Shown here: positions 36,603 to 49,900 of the stretch, in pieces
How the letters are laid out: every line of letters begins with the position of its first letter
Numbering within the stretch: the first letter of the stretch is position 1
DNA from: Nautilus pompilius
Taxonomy: Eukaryota > Mollusca > Cephalopoda > Nautilida > Nautilidae
DNA length: 64,000 nt
NCBI GenBank assembly: GCA_018389105.1
Contig: JACATO010002186.1
Location: 634,501-698,500 of the forward strand
Reading direction: 5' to 3'
The notes under the pieces: model-generated
Seen by the model: the letters and a program-made list of their open reading frames with translations, nothing else
Told to the model about the DNA's origin: nothing
The model's database searches: none
Made by a program: the position numbers and the translations under genes

Positions 36603-39024
36603 GTAGGTTATTCATAATGTTTGGTATATTTTTGGAGGACAGATGACATTGCTTCATCAGTGTCCCACAAGTATTTTCCAAACTACACCACACATTTTCG
36701 TGTGCTGTTATTTGGTAGAAATAATTTGAAGAGAGTATGTGTTGAAATTGTAAAGTGTGGATCTGTACTGTGGAGTTTTAGTACAATGGATTGTTACACC
36801 TGTTAATAATGAGTACACAGGTGATGGGGGAAGATTAAAATATTTTGTTTATAAAAATAAAGGTGGAAAGCATTTGAAATTGTTTCTTTCCTCCCTATAT
36901 TTGTTTAAAAAGTTACTTTCAATTACATTTTTAGGATGATATGACTAATTTACAATAAACACAAATTCTCTGATAATATCTTTAAAAAGGAAAGGGAAAA
37001 AAAAGCTTGGTTAGCATAATAAACTCCAGTTTTAAAATTAAAATTATTAAGTTTTTTTTTTTCATTCACCTTGATTAAAATTAATGCATTTTTTGTTTGT
37101 TTTCAGAAAATGTAAAGTAACAATGAAATAGAAAATTTTTTCAGTTAAAACCAACCTCACACTACAGTTTCACTATTAAGTTAAAGTGAATATTTTTATT
37201 GATTTAATTTAATTTTTGAATTTAGTGGAACGCTAACACATTTATCAGTGATTTAAAATTTAACTGTCAAATTTATTATCTTTAATAACAAGACTAGGTT
37301 ATTTTGCATTTATATTTTGTAATTATTGATTACTAGTCACTTCCAGATTCTTACAGATACTAGGTACATTGCCTGAAAATGTATACTATTGATTATTTGA
37401 TAACTGGTTATTTGCAGTATACAATTAGCAGGTATGTACTGAATTGTCACAATAATTGAAAATGAAAGTATTACCACATGACAGACAGCATTTTATCATG
37501 TTGTACGTTGTACACTATATTATGTTATAAAGGGAAAATGTTTGTATAAAACTTAGTTTACATTACTAATAAACTGACCTTCCCATTATCTTAAGCATGT
37601 ATAATTTTGTGTATTAAAAAGGAAATGATTAGAGAGAAGAATCTTTTTTTTTTTTAGACTTTTATGATTTTGCTTGAAAGCTTGCCTTACAGAATTTTCT
37701 TCAGTGTATTGTTTGTAAATACGTAAACAGATTGCGTGTACCCACTGTTTTGTACATGACTTTGCTTGTGTGTTTTTATGTTAAATTATTACGCTTTTGC
37801 TTGTGGTTAGACAATTTTTTAAATCACTGATAAAAGGTTTCCTTTATTTTGTTGATGGCTTATTAAACCAAACATGCATTCTGTTTTTGTTATGCATCAG
37901 TAATACTGTAAAAATTAAACAAATTGACAAAAATTGAAAGAAATGCAGGTACGCATATTGTTGCCTATGTTTAAAAACAAAAGTTTTATTTTATTGTACA
38001 TGAATTGTATATCTATGTTATCATTTGGCAATCTTCTACATTAAAATCCCATAGTTCTAATATTTCTAAAAATTAATAATAATAATAATTAGAATGAAGC
38101 ACTAAAGGAAATGTTTAAAAAAATTCTCTACAAGTACATAAATATAAGGGAAAATACTTAAAATTTGCTTACACTTGATTTAAAGGAAATTACTGTTAGA
38201 AATGGAATTTATCAATTATCAAATGTCTTTTGTTACACTGCTATAAATTATGATTTAACAAAAAAAACATAAATACATTTATACTGTGCAATTTAAAATG
38301 TATTTATTTCTCAGTAAAATATATTAATATACAAAGTATTTAGAATTTAAATTTAGATTATTAAAATTTTTGTAGTTTTTAAAAAGGAAACAAGGTTAAA
38401 ATAAAGAAATGCATTTTGATACCATTATTTACTGGAATAGTGTTGGACTTAATAATTTTTGTAATTTCTTAAACATTAGATTTTAAATTTTCAGGCATGT
38501 GCAGAGTTTGAATTCAATTTTCCATTTAGCTTCATAATCTTACAGTTGAACAAATACCTTACCTCATTGATCAGGTATTTAATCTGTTTTTTAAATGTTT
38601 TCATGCTGTTTATGAGATTTTTCTCTCAACACAAAAGATTCCTGCAAATTAAATTGTTTAGGGAAATAGTTTGTCATTTCAAAGATTGGCATAAAGTAGG
38701 CTAAATAATTTTATTGTTGCTCCTGCTGATTGTTTTTTTAATTATTTACAATAAACTTGATTCAATGCATGTCACCAAATTAACAAGTAATTTAAATCAT
38801 TATTGGTGACTTGTACAGTAGTATAAAATAGTGACAAATTTTAGAAACATTTGTATTTGTTTGAAATAAAATACCTGCATTTCAGCCACAGTGCATCTGA
38901 ATTTCCTCTAATGCATCAAGGTTTGAAATGCACATGAATTTGGTAATTTTTAAATGCTTTTTTTCCAAAATGGCACAACATTAGCAGACATTATGTTTGA
39001 TTATCACAAAGCTTGCCACAGGGA

Positions 39025-39985
39025 CTGGTATGCTGGAGAGTGGAACCACCCAGCATCTAGTGGCAGATAAATTTAGCATAAACCAGAGTATCATTTCTAG
39101 GGTTTGAACTTGGCATCAAACTTTTGGTAGTGCTGCTAAATGACTTTTTAGAGGTCATTCCAAATCATCACTGCATTGCCAGGATCACATTTTGGTTAAG
39201 CAAGTGGGAAGAAATCATTTTCAGACAGTTGAAATCCAATTTTCAAAATGTAACAGGTGTTGCTTTCTCAACACAAACTAATTGAGTTTAGGATAATGGT
39301 ATATAGTCAGGAAGTGTATATCTTTGTACTACTAACCATGGGTCACAGCGGAGTTCAGCAAGATAGATGTAGACCATATTTGGTGGACTTTGAGAGATTG
39401 GACTCTTAAACCTTTCACATATGAGGCCAAATTTTGTCTGAACTTTACAAATTAATGTTTCAAAGCATTAAAGCCAAGGGAGAAGTTTTAGATGGCATCA
39501 TTGTACAACATGGCCAGTATGGTCGTGGTTCATTTATTGTATAAGGTGGGATTAACTCAGTTGGCAAGACTGACCTACCTACCTGTTTCAAAATGGAACC
39601 ATAATTGATGTAAGATACAGGAATAATCCTATATGTCCATGTGAGGTCATATTCTGGTGCTGTTGGGGATAACTTCATTCTTATAGATGATAACACCATT
39701 TACATTGTGCATGAATAGTTGAACAGTTCTTTGAGAAGGAGAAAATTATCAATTGGAGTGGTCTGCTCATTTTCTAGACAATTCATTTTAATGTTTGGAA
39801 CACACTTCAGGTTGCTATTGCAAGATGTACTCTGCTACCATGAATCTGGCAGGAACTTGGTGATGCCTTCATTGAGGAATAGGTCAATCTGACCCAGATC
39901 ATCCATCATTCATGCTAGAGGCTCTCACACAGGATACTAATGAGTTTCTGAATAGTTATTTGCCAGTTTGAAGCAGAAGGAGAAT
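39025..39985 (+). pseudogene. Tc1/mariner transposase relic
   Basis: Nearly full-length but dead Tc1-type transposase. In order: about 39031-39100, peptides QHLVADKFSINQSIISRVW-like read with substitutions (the sequence gives VADKFS, NQS, ISR across frames), the paired helix-turn-helix region. At 39655-39690 GAVGDNFILIDDN matches the second catalytic-Asp block (GDNFILMDDNARPH). About 39835-39905 GDAFIEE and VNLTQI match the C-terminal tail (L...W..IPQ). The WPARSPDLNPIE block is too decayed to read. Multiple stops are present. It lies in the ferlin intron in sense orientation. Confidence 0.7.
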
Positions 39986-42100
39986 GAAAAATCTGACAAT
40001 CTCAATGAGTAAAAATTCTTGTTTTTTTGAGAGGTGCCTCTTGATTTGTGGTGATATCATTATCTAAAAATATCTTTGACATTTAACAACATTAATAATT
40101 CTTTGAAGTATACTTATACATATGTTCAGATTTATTTCCTTGTTGTACCTACCACATTATGACAACAATATTGTATCTCTTGCTCCTTAGCAATTTTGAG
40201 TAGTATATTATTACCTGAACATTATTCATGCTCACAACTTGATAGGATTTAATTTCACATTACTATGGGTCTTTATTCAAAAATAATAATAATTTATGTT
40301 TTAAACCTATGAATATTTGTTTTTTGTCTAACATTATATCTCATAACACTTTCGTTTACATTATAAGTATAACTTCTATGTGAAATGGTCTTTGTGTGCA
40401 TTAGACCGATTAGAGTAAACTGGCAGTAAGCTGAACATTAAGTAGATTTATCAGTCAAATCTATGTCTACACTATTATGAAATCCTTGAATTCTAGCAAA
40501 ATACTTTCAAAATGACTAATTTTTTTAAAAAGTAACAAAAATAACTATCTTCCCCCAGTTTATCAAATGTATTTTTCAAATTTATGGGTAATGCTAATTT
40601 CTAGTCTTTGAAAAGTTTCCAGATTTTGATATACAAATATTATAATGAATCATGTAAATGTATGTCTAGTGCAGCTGAAATGTTTGAAAAAAAAATATCC
40701 TTCAGTTCCCTTTCTCGGCACTCACAAGACAACAACTAATTTGCTTCTAAAGATAGTAAAAATAAATGCTGTATAATTTCAAAGAATATTCTGCAAGTAA
40801 AATCTGGTTTACTGGAACATAAATCCAGCATGTCAATCAAAGTTGGAATTTTCTAGTGCTTAGACGTAGATATGTGAGGCTTAAAAAGAAAAAAAGAGGA
40901 TTGCCACAAATTAATGGAACCTTTCTTGAAACAACTTCACCTCAATATATTTCAATTTATTCTTTTTTATGGAAATATTTTATAATGGGCAAAATTTCAA
41001 ATAATCAGAAATGGAAATCTAATTGGAAGAAAATTATAAATATGGGTATATAAATTGTAATTTTGTGATTTTAATTTTTATCACAAAATTAAAATAAGTA
41101 AATATTTTTTATCCAACAGTATGTACACAACTATTAGTAGTAATAGGTATACAAAATACATCTAACGAATGCATTTTTCTGTGATTTTAGCACGCTAAAA
41201 TAAAAAATGCATATGAATTTAAATTGATCTTTAGTTCACAGTCAACTGCCTTACCAATGACTTTCTATGCTATTTCTCCAAACTAGAATTCTTTTTGTCA
41301 GCTTTTGTCTACTATCAGCTTTGAGTCATGGATCTTCCATCTTAGCTCTGATAATTAATTTACATTTATGTTGATAGAACTGTTATTGTTGATACCATTC
41401 TGCTTTTTAGCCTACTAAAAGTGTTTTTTGCATCACAAGAATACATTTACATACACAATTTATCTAAGAATAACTAAATATACTTTTATTTTTAGATTAT
41501 GTTGTTTTAAATAATAAACAATTAAAACCCACATGTTTTACAAATTTGATTGTCACTGCACTGCATCCCTTAATGGTTCTGGAATGATTTGCGATGTTGT
41601 TGAAGCATTAAGAATGCTGCTTTTTACATTTTTAAGAAGGAAGTCAATAAGAAAAACTGAATTTTTAAGAGAATTACTGAAGCTAAGTTTTTGCCAAATT
41701 TACTTAGTTTTGTCAAAGTAAAATGAAATAAGATAGAGGTTAGCCATTTTTTTTAATAATAATAAAAAATTGTAGCATTTATTGCAAAATGTCTATAATA
41801 AAGTTATCAAGATTTAACAAATAGAATTTGTTACAACAAACCAAATTTGGTGTATTTCTTTCTACATTAAAAGCAGCCTATTTTATGCATCCTCTACATG
41901 CAAGGTATTTTTATCTTGTAGTTATGGTTAAAACCAAAGAAGTAATACCTTAAAATGATATAAACGATGTTTTGGAATAAATAAATTTATTGGCACCTGC
42001 TCGTATAAATGTTCACAGATGTTACAGTATGTTGGGTTGATGGCACAAGAAAAACAGTAGTTGAACTTCACAAAATAGCAATCTAAAATGAGGTAGGCAT
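39986..42100. other. AT-rich intron DNA, nothing recognised
   Basis: Short open frames (for example 40856-41053 and 41533-41721) are Lys/Leu/Phe-rich, as AT-rich non-coding DNA gives. No splice-bounded exon or transposon block was seen. Confidence 0.4.
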
Positions 42101-42960
42101 GTCTAGTACTTTGTGTTTACACAATGGCCCATAGATATCACTAACGATTACCAAACTTAGGGAATATTCCTCTAAGAATGCCTGATCTATCTCGGGTGTT
42201 GGTTTGCAATGTCATAGATGGTAATTATGTTTACTCCAAAAGCGTTTTCACAATTCAGGTCTGTGGTACAAAAGTGCCAGAGTAGCAATTTAATATTGGA
42301 AGGACCTTCACAGGTGGGGGTGGTGCATGAGACCTCATTTTTATACTTGCTTACCAACAGATTTCCTTGTACACAAATGGTATAATGGTTGTAAGATATT
42401 CATCCTATATCACAACACTTCCACTAAAGAGGTTAATGTGATGTACAGTATATAGATGAAGGCATAGTTTTCATTTCTGTGGCAGTAAATAGTCAACCAA
42501 CCTTGCAGGTTGCTTTAATGAACAATACTGGCATTAAGCTAATGTGAGGCTAAATCTTGTACTGTTGACAATATTGGAGCCAAGCTTGCTTATGTGCCTG
42601 GATCAGAATGCTGCTGCATACAGGTTGGTGAGACCAGATGCTAGTCACATCAAGTTGGATGTTGGGTGTAGCCCAATAATACAATGTTGTCAAAGTGTTA
42701 GCAGAAATTTAGTTGAGCTACTCTTTAGTTGTATGTAGTGGTCTTTTGCCTGTGATTGCTCATGATCAACCTGATATCTTGGTCAGTCTCTGGTGAATCT
42801 CATAAGTCATTCCAGCATGCAGATTTCCATCATTTTATTAACATTGGAGGAATCACTGCCAATGTGATATACAGCTCTGTATTTGTAGTTTTATATATAG
42901 CAGAGTATATGGACCAGGTTATGATTTCCTTGTGCAAAATATGGCTGTCACAAGATGTGC
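42100..42960 (-). pseudogene. Possible Tc1-like relic, strongly decayed
   Basis: On the minus strand, TSIWSHQPVCSSILIQAHK followed by QAWLQYCQQ resembles the Tc1 segment with a basic RRP..GP.LT..HR.ARL.WA pattern. No catalytic block could be found downstream. It is less AT-rich than its flanks, consistent with old transposon DNA. Low confidence in the family. Confidence 0.3.
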
Positions 42961-43249
42961 CCATCTGATGATAAGTAACCAAAAAGAATGCATGCTTTGC
43001 TTTGTTATTTTTTTTATCCAATATCAGAAATTTTGAAACAAAAAGTGCAAGTTGTTTTTTGTTTACTTTTTATTTATTAAAGCTTTGATTTCAATATGGT
43101 TCTCAACCTGTTAATAACTGAAATTTGACACAAATGCCACTTATAAATAAAAACTCAAAGCAATTGAAATTTCTATTTCTTAGCCAAATTAGCTTATGAA
43201 ATTCACAATAACAGGTAATGGAAGAATAAGGTAGCAATTTTTATGGGCA

Positions 43250-44060
43250 CTCTTCAGAAATAAATATGCATGGTCAGTATTGGATGTAACTGCCTTTAGA
43301 CTAGATGCAGTTGGCACAACATCTGCAGACAAGCTTGAAATGAAGCAGATACCTAGCATCTCACTTGGTATTGCTTACCACTTTTGGATAAGGCTATCCA
43401 TATTGTGTAAGATCTGTGCACATGGATACCTTAGCCTTATGCATCTGCCAACCAGAGACACTGGTGGCCAGTCTATTGTAGTGATGACGATTGATCTAAG
43501 GAATGCAGTGATAATCCTATTTTGTTCTGGAATGTGAACTCTGCTGTCATTTGCTGATGAAAAGGTAGGACTGTTGCTTTCATATTCTCATCCAAGTAAC
43601 TGTGAATAATGAGGAGACCTTGAACTTTGACCAGGTGGGATGGGTTTGATTCTGCTAGCCATAATCTCTTCTTGCTGTTGCGTGTTCATCTCTTTAACAG
43701 TTGTGCTGAAGATCATTGTTAGCAGCATAGTGCTCTCCCTGCTGTCCTTCCCATGCATTACCTACTATCAGCTTAATCCAAATTAAACTGATTTTCATCA
43801 GAAAATATTTTTTTTCCATTGAATCTTTGTCCAAGGAATATGGCACATTGCCCATTCAATTTTGTTTAGTGATGATAGTTGCTTATTGGGAGACAAATGG
43901 ATGTATTGTGTGCAGTTATGCATGATGAACTCAGCTTCTAATAATTTCTCTGGATACCAAGTTTTTGATGGCCAGTTGAAGTTAAGGGTAATAAATTAAG
44001 CTATTTCCCTGTGTCCTAATTACTCATGATAGATCTGACTTGCAACTGATCTTCAAAACA
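43250..44060 (-). pseudogene. Tc1/mariner transposase relic
   Basis: On the minus strand around 43860-43780 the peptides IEWAMCHIPWTKIQWKK and then, after a one-base slip in an A run, KIFSDENQFNLD match the first catalytic block of Tc1/mariner enzymes (L.WA..H..WT...W..V.FSDE..FNLD). Downstream sequence is broken by stops but keeps a GLLIIHSYLDENMK-type stretch where G.....Y...L is expected. It is inserted antisense to the ferlin gene. Ends not found. Confidence 0.55.
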
Positions 44061-44814
44061 TTTGACAGTGGCTCTCTTTATCATTGTTTATATAGTGAAG
44101 TCCCATATTAAAAGCAAAGAATTTAAATTAAGATTGCATATTTTTAAAAACTGAAATAATTTTATATACATTTTTCATTTGCTGTAAAACTAATTTTCAA
44201 CTTGATAGTTTTTAAATTTAAAGGAATCTGAATATTTAGTAATTTTTCAGTGTAATGCTAAGAACTATTTCTGATAAACCAAACTACTTGGATTCAATAT
44301 TAGATGATCATCTAATTGAAAATTTTCATGTTAATATAAATAAAATGGTGTATTTATTGTAAATCTCATTTGTCATGTAACACATTTGCAGAACAATAAA
44401 CACATTTGACTTTCAGGAAATAATTTAGAGCAAATATTTCTCAGTAGAAGATTTATTTTCTGATTAGTGAAAATTAAAAATTTTAACTTTAGTTAGTAAG
44501 CAAGATGGATAACTAATACTACATTTGAATTGCTTTATATTTGTTTTGCTTTGTAAATGAAAGTGAAAGAATTTTTAAAAGAGAGGAAGCAGCATAACAG
44601 CATATGGCAGATAGACTGGCTTAAATTATTATAAATCCAACTTACTGAGATGTGCTCAAATATGCTTTTATGTAGAAAACATCTATCTTCACTTTCTTAT
44701 TAGTTAATGAAATAACAGCTGAAAAGTAGGCTTCAAATGTAGGAAAAAAATTCTTGGTATTGGGATTTTTGTAAAATGAATTGAGAGTAATTGCCTTTTG
44801 ATATTTGTTGACTA
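44061..44814. other. AT-rich intron DNA
   Basis: Nothing recognised on either strand up to the left terminal repeat of the next element. Confidence 0.45.
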
Positions 44815-46173
44815 CACTGGTCAACAAAATTAAATGTATTATACTCATTATGAATGCAAACCAATTTTTTTAGACTAATTTTTCATGCTGATTTCAAAAT
44901 TTCACTCCATTTGTATGCAGCACGTATCAGTTTTTAAGTAGATACATGCAAATATTTACATATTTGTATACATATATGAAATCATTAACATAATAAATAA
45001 GGACATATTATTTTTAGAAAGTAAATGAGTTTATTGAGTTAAAAATCATCACTATCATTCTACAAAGAGTGAATACACAAAAAATGGGTCAGACAAAACA
45101 GACAAAGTTAGAACAACAGAGTTAGAAACATTGTGACATGGATTTCCTGCGGTGTTCCTGATCTGGTTGATCACGGTAAAGTGTCCAGCAGTAGTCAGTC
45201 AGCTTACTGTCATTCCAGAAGCCTTGGTACCGTTTCTCCATAGCACTAATGTCCTGATGAAATCTTTCACCATGTTCATCAGTCAGACACTGCTCCAAGG
45301 TTATCTGTGAAGAAATCCAGATGGGAGTCCAAGAAGTGAACTTTCAGTGACATGCGACAACCCATTGCTGAGTAACATTTCAGAAGATTCTTGATGCCAT
45401 CCTTGTAGTCCACTGCCTTCTTGTTTTCCAAGAAATTCTCACAGATCCAATTGAAAGCATTCCAGGCAGGCAGTTCCAGTTCATCCAGTGTTGTCTTGAA
45501 GTTGACATCTTTGAGTACTTCTCTAATTTGGGGTCTGACAAAGATACCCTCTTTCAACTTTGCCTGTGTGATTTTGGGAAACTTTTCTACAATATACTCA
45601 AACTCTCTGGCATTTCTCTTCCCTAGTGTCTTTACAAACTGTTTCATCAGTCCAAGCTTTATGTGCGAAGGAGGATCTACAAGAGGTGTATTCTTGACGC
45701 TAGACAGTCCTGGCTGGTATGATGTTCTTGTCTGCCAGTTTGATTCCGAATAATGTCTGTCAGTTGTCCGACTATCCCATATACACAAGAAACAACAGTA
45801 TTTTGTGAAACCTGCCTGCATTCCCATTAACATCAGACCAATTATGACTGGACAATTTGAGATGTTGAAATACCTATTTCATCAGACAAAACTTGATTGG
45901 TTAATTTAAGATGATGAAATATTGCATCTGAACTATGCAGCAATGAATAATGTAGTTTATTTTAAAGGTATATTTCCATATGTAAATGAAATACATGCGT
46001 ACACGTCATTAATTGGAATTTCTATATAATGCATGAGCTAAAACCAAAAAACTTTCTCATCTTGAAAACTGTACATGATGTCAAAAAACTAATTGTATAT
46101 TTGAAATCAGCATTAAAAACTACACTAAGTACACCTTGACATATGCTTGATGAAAAATACTTGTTGACCAGTG
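44815..46173 (-). mobile_element. TIR-bounded DNA element with an uncharacterised gene
   Basis: Perfect 13-bp terminal inverted repeats bound it: CACTGGTCAACAA at 44815-44827 and its exact complement TTGTTGACCAGTG at 46161-46173, 1359 bases end to end. No target-site duplication could be read in the flanks. Inside, on the minus strand, is a broken gene of a family I recall as multicopy and unnamed in several invertebrate genomes. The CACTG ends recall CACTA-type and related superfamilies, but no known transposase motif was identified, so the superfamily is open. The element sits antisense within the ferlin intron. Confidence 0.65.
45122..45880 (-). pseudogene. Transposon-associated protein of unknown function, frameshifted
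   Basis: The main open part (45833-45279, 184 codons) holds KYCCFLCIWDSR, a Cys-x2-Cys pair typical of the family. It then has HIKLGLMKQFVKTLGKR, IFVRPQIREVL, AWNAFNWICENFLENKK and MSLKVHFLDSHLDFF. A short insertion after GAVSD shifts the frame. The family's next block (EHGERFHQDI, YQGFW, DYCWTLYRD) follows in another frame and ends at a TAA at 45122-45124. A second break lies near 45880 on the 5' side, where the frame is closed by a TGA. The N-terminal part of longer family members is not visible. Function unknown; a capture- or transposase-related role is possible only by association. Confidence 0.75.
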
Positions 46174-49100
46174 CAATTAGTGGTGGTGGTAGTAGTACTC
46201 TTCAATAGAGTATATTCATATGGTATAAATATTAATTGGGTATCTGTCTCATTCCTCATTTAAGTACACTTTCTTTTACAACAGAGACCCTGAAATGAGC
46301 AAAAATGAGATTGGCTGAACGTTTTCTGGGTCGTCAGTATTCTCTTACTTTATGTGAGTTTATATTGTGTTTGTATTCAGATATTTCTATTGTCACTTGA
46401 GGTAAAACTGATTATATTCAAAGAATCATTCAGTGACCACTGTACTGTCATTTGTTAACTTTTCATTTCTACTGTTGCTGTTTTGAATTTAAAATATTTT
46501 TAAAGTATTCCTGGTTTAAGATCTCATTATTATGAAACTCTGAGGTAGCTACACAATGAATGTATTTTAAATGCCAAGTTCATAAGCAAATGGAGTTCCA
46601 GATGCTCCTTCCCGATCAACAGTCTGAGGTTTTAACTGAATAACTGTGTACAATTTGAAATGTAAAAAAACATAATTGCATAAGTGTTTGTTTTTGTTTT
46701 TTAATAAGTGAACATCAGTAATCTTATGTAGGGATTTCTCAACATGAAAGAAATAATGTATCTTCATTCTACCAAAACCAAAAATATTTAATCAATCAGC
46801 TTAAATAACAATTGCAAAAAAAAAAAAAAAAAAAATCTAAAATATACACACGCGCACACACGTGCACACACACGCATATATACAGCTGCTTTTATCAAGA
46901 TAACATTTTTTTTGTAAACTACACCTACAAAAAAAGTATTAGGAAGATTTCTGTTATGTAAAGAAAAAAGTTTTACAACTGATTTTTTTGCAAAATATAT
47001 CTGTCTAGTACATTAAAAAATTAGTCTATTCAATTGTATTATAATTTGTATTATTGTTAAAATTTCTGCTTCATATTAAGGTTATTCACAAAATCTCCAA
47101 AATCATGCACTTACTGTTTAGGGAAATAAATTAAGTGGTTGTTTCAGTACATTTTAAAAGCAAAAAATGAGGTTGAAACTAATACATTAATTTAAAAGCT
47201 ATTATTTGTAGAAACCATTGAAATGTCGCACACACCACATACATGCACATGGGAGGAGAATTTTAAGGAATAGAAGAATCTTTTTTCTATTTAATAATTT
47301 TCTATTTAGTTTCTGATGTTTATATTGATAAATTAAATGTCTAATATCTATTAATATTCCAAATGTCAGTTTATTGCATTTATATGCATCTAACTGTAAT
47401 ATGCACTTGCTTTATTGATGTTAATTGTGTATCTGTTTAATATTGCTGGTGAGTTTCTGTGTGTGGGCAGTTCATTGTTCATTCTGATCGGTAGTAGCTT
47501 ATTTACATTGATGGTGTAGACCTTTAAGAGTTGTAATAAAATGAGAACAAATTTTTAGTTTGTATGTTTTAAAGGTGGCTTTTATTAAAAGTTCAGAATG
47601 TATTTATATCGCTTAGTTGTTTTGCGGGCATTAATTAATTTATTTTAATATATAATAATAATAATAATAATAAAATAGATATGAAAAAAATCAGATTTGG
47701 ATAGGTAAAATACTATATTTTCTTTCTACATATTGATTCTCTACTCTTCTGGGCTGAATTATTGTGCAAAGCAGAATATATTGATTGTAATGATACAGAA
47801 TGTCAATTTCAGCAACTAACCTGGTGCTTATATTATCAGGTATTTTCTGACATACTTCTGTTAAAATGATCAACTATGCTGTTAAAAGAAAACACCAGCA
47901 TATTAATAAATCTGATAAATAAAATATAAAACAATTACTATTACTTGTCAGTTCATAATATAAAAACATTCAAGAAAATAAGAAATCTTTAATATATTAA
48001 TATTAATCTTGGTATTGATTGAAAGTAGTTCACACAACAGCTATTTGGCTTAGATTGTCAATCACCAGCTTGGGACTGTGTGTTCTGTATCTTGAAAAAA
48101 TTTATACATTAAACGAATTGGTTTATTATAAATTCATCTTTGAACACAATTCAAAATGTCTATTAATGCCTGTTACAAAAGCATTATAAAATATTACTGG
48201 CATTAGAATTTAATTTTTTTTAAAATTTATTCTTTTCCTTTAAAAAAAATTGATCTTTTACTAAACTGCTCTCCATTTTACTAGACCAAGTCTTTTTGAT
48301 GAGACATTTTATTCTGTTGATTTTAACATTTACATTCTTTTTAAAGATAAGATTTTTATTTAGCAATTTAATGTCACATGTTGATTTTTGACAAAAACAA
48401 GGGCTTGTGTGTCATAATAAATTGAAAAAAAATCAAGAATTTAATAGTCTTTATCACTAATATTTTGGTTAATTCCATATGTTACAGACTGGCAAAACAA
48501 ACAGAATTTAAGGGATATGTCAAGGTCTCCTTATTTGCTGTTTAGGCAGTTCTATTATTTATCTGCTGTGTTATGAGCTGGTTCACCAGTGACAGTTACA
48601 CAGCTCTACTGAATAATTTAAATGATTCAGTTTGTAATATTACTACTGGAAAGCAGTGCACCTGCCCTGTCCCTCATTGCAGATGTTTAAGTTTTTAACT
48701 GAGTATTTCTAGCTTAAAATATTGCATGGTATCCTTGATCAACTCTAACCCTGGACTTTTTGTATCTTTTAAAATCTTTTGATTTGGTTTTAATAGTTAT
48801 AATAAGTGCACACAATGCATTATCTAACAACAAGATTCAAATGAAATATGCCATTTTGTATTAGTTTTCTTCAAGGAATCTAAAGACCATAATGAACATT
48901 AATCTAATTTACACAACAAAGTTTTCAAAAATAATGTACATTGGAATGGATAACAAAAGTATATTTATTTATACATGTAGCCTGCCTTTTTAAAATTGAA
49001 AATTTGCTAGCTTACTTGCTATATTAATTGATCTATATCTAAGAAAAAACTTAGGATCTTGATGATGCACAAATTAATTTGTGTGTTTAAAATGCTAATT

Positions 49101-49900
49101 TGTAAAATACAGAAATATGTGGTAAGGTGCAGTTTTCTCTAAAAATGTTAGTGTCAAAACAAACAAATACTCTCTTATAAATTTAGATTTGAACTGCATA
49201 CACGAAATCTGTCAGATATATAAATTTAAATAATGATATGGTAATAGCAATAAAAGATTTTTCTTTTCATAATGTTTATCATGGGAAGAACATTTTAATA
49301 AATAAAACAAAGAAATGTAGCTGCTGTTCTTGAAGATTTTTAGGAGAATATCCCGTGTTTGAGTGAGGATAAACAAACATCTCCATGTAGATTATAGTAA
49401 ATACATGTTTCATGAAAATATACAGAATAATTTTTGCTGCTGGAAATACTAAGAAATATACGTGTGCACTTATCTGAACAGGAAATATCATATAATATTT
49501 AATATTTTTGCTTGTCCAAATGTGACTTAGGACATTAAAAGTTACTGTTTTAGACAACTGTAATATTTTGGCATTACTCTCTGCCTTAACATTTTGTTTA
49601 TATAATCATTTATCTAAAATAGCTTTACTGTTGTTTTGTTGAAGTTAAGGACAATTTCTGGATTTATCACTCAGCCAGCTGGAATCAATGTTTTTTTCCT
49701 TCCAGTTTCATTTGCAAGATTTTAAGTTTCACTTCTTAGTGTCTTTTGGAAGACGAAATAACAATTAAACACTAAAACCCCTCTAACAGTCAAATGTATG
49801 GACTGGGCTAGTGAGATCAAGGGATGCCAACAAGATGCCTGTATTGGTTAGACATCTTACAGGAATAGGTTTGGTGCACTGGTGCATAATATAGTTTTAT
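46174..49900. other. AT-rich intron DNA, nothing recognised
   Basis: Poly-A/T tracts, a small AC-rich run at 46850-46880 and a short AAT run at 47656-47673. No exon or transposon block recognised on either strand. Confidence 0.4.

Noticed and set aside
45421-45753. 110-codon + strand frame rich in Ser and Phe
   Set aside because: Antisense shadow of the minus-strand transposon-associated gene.
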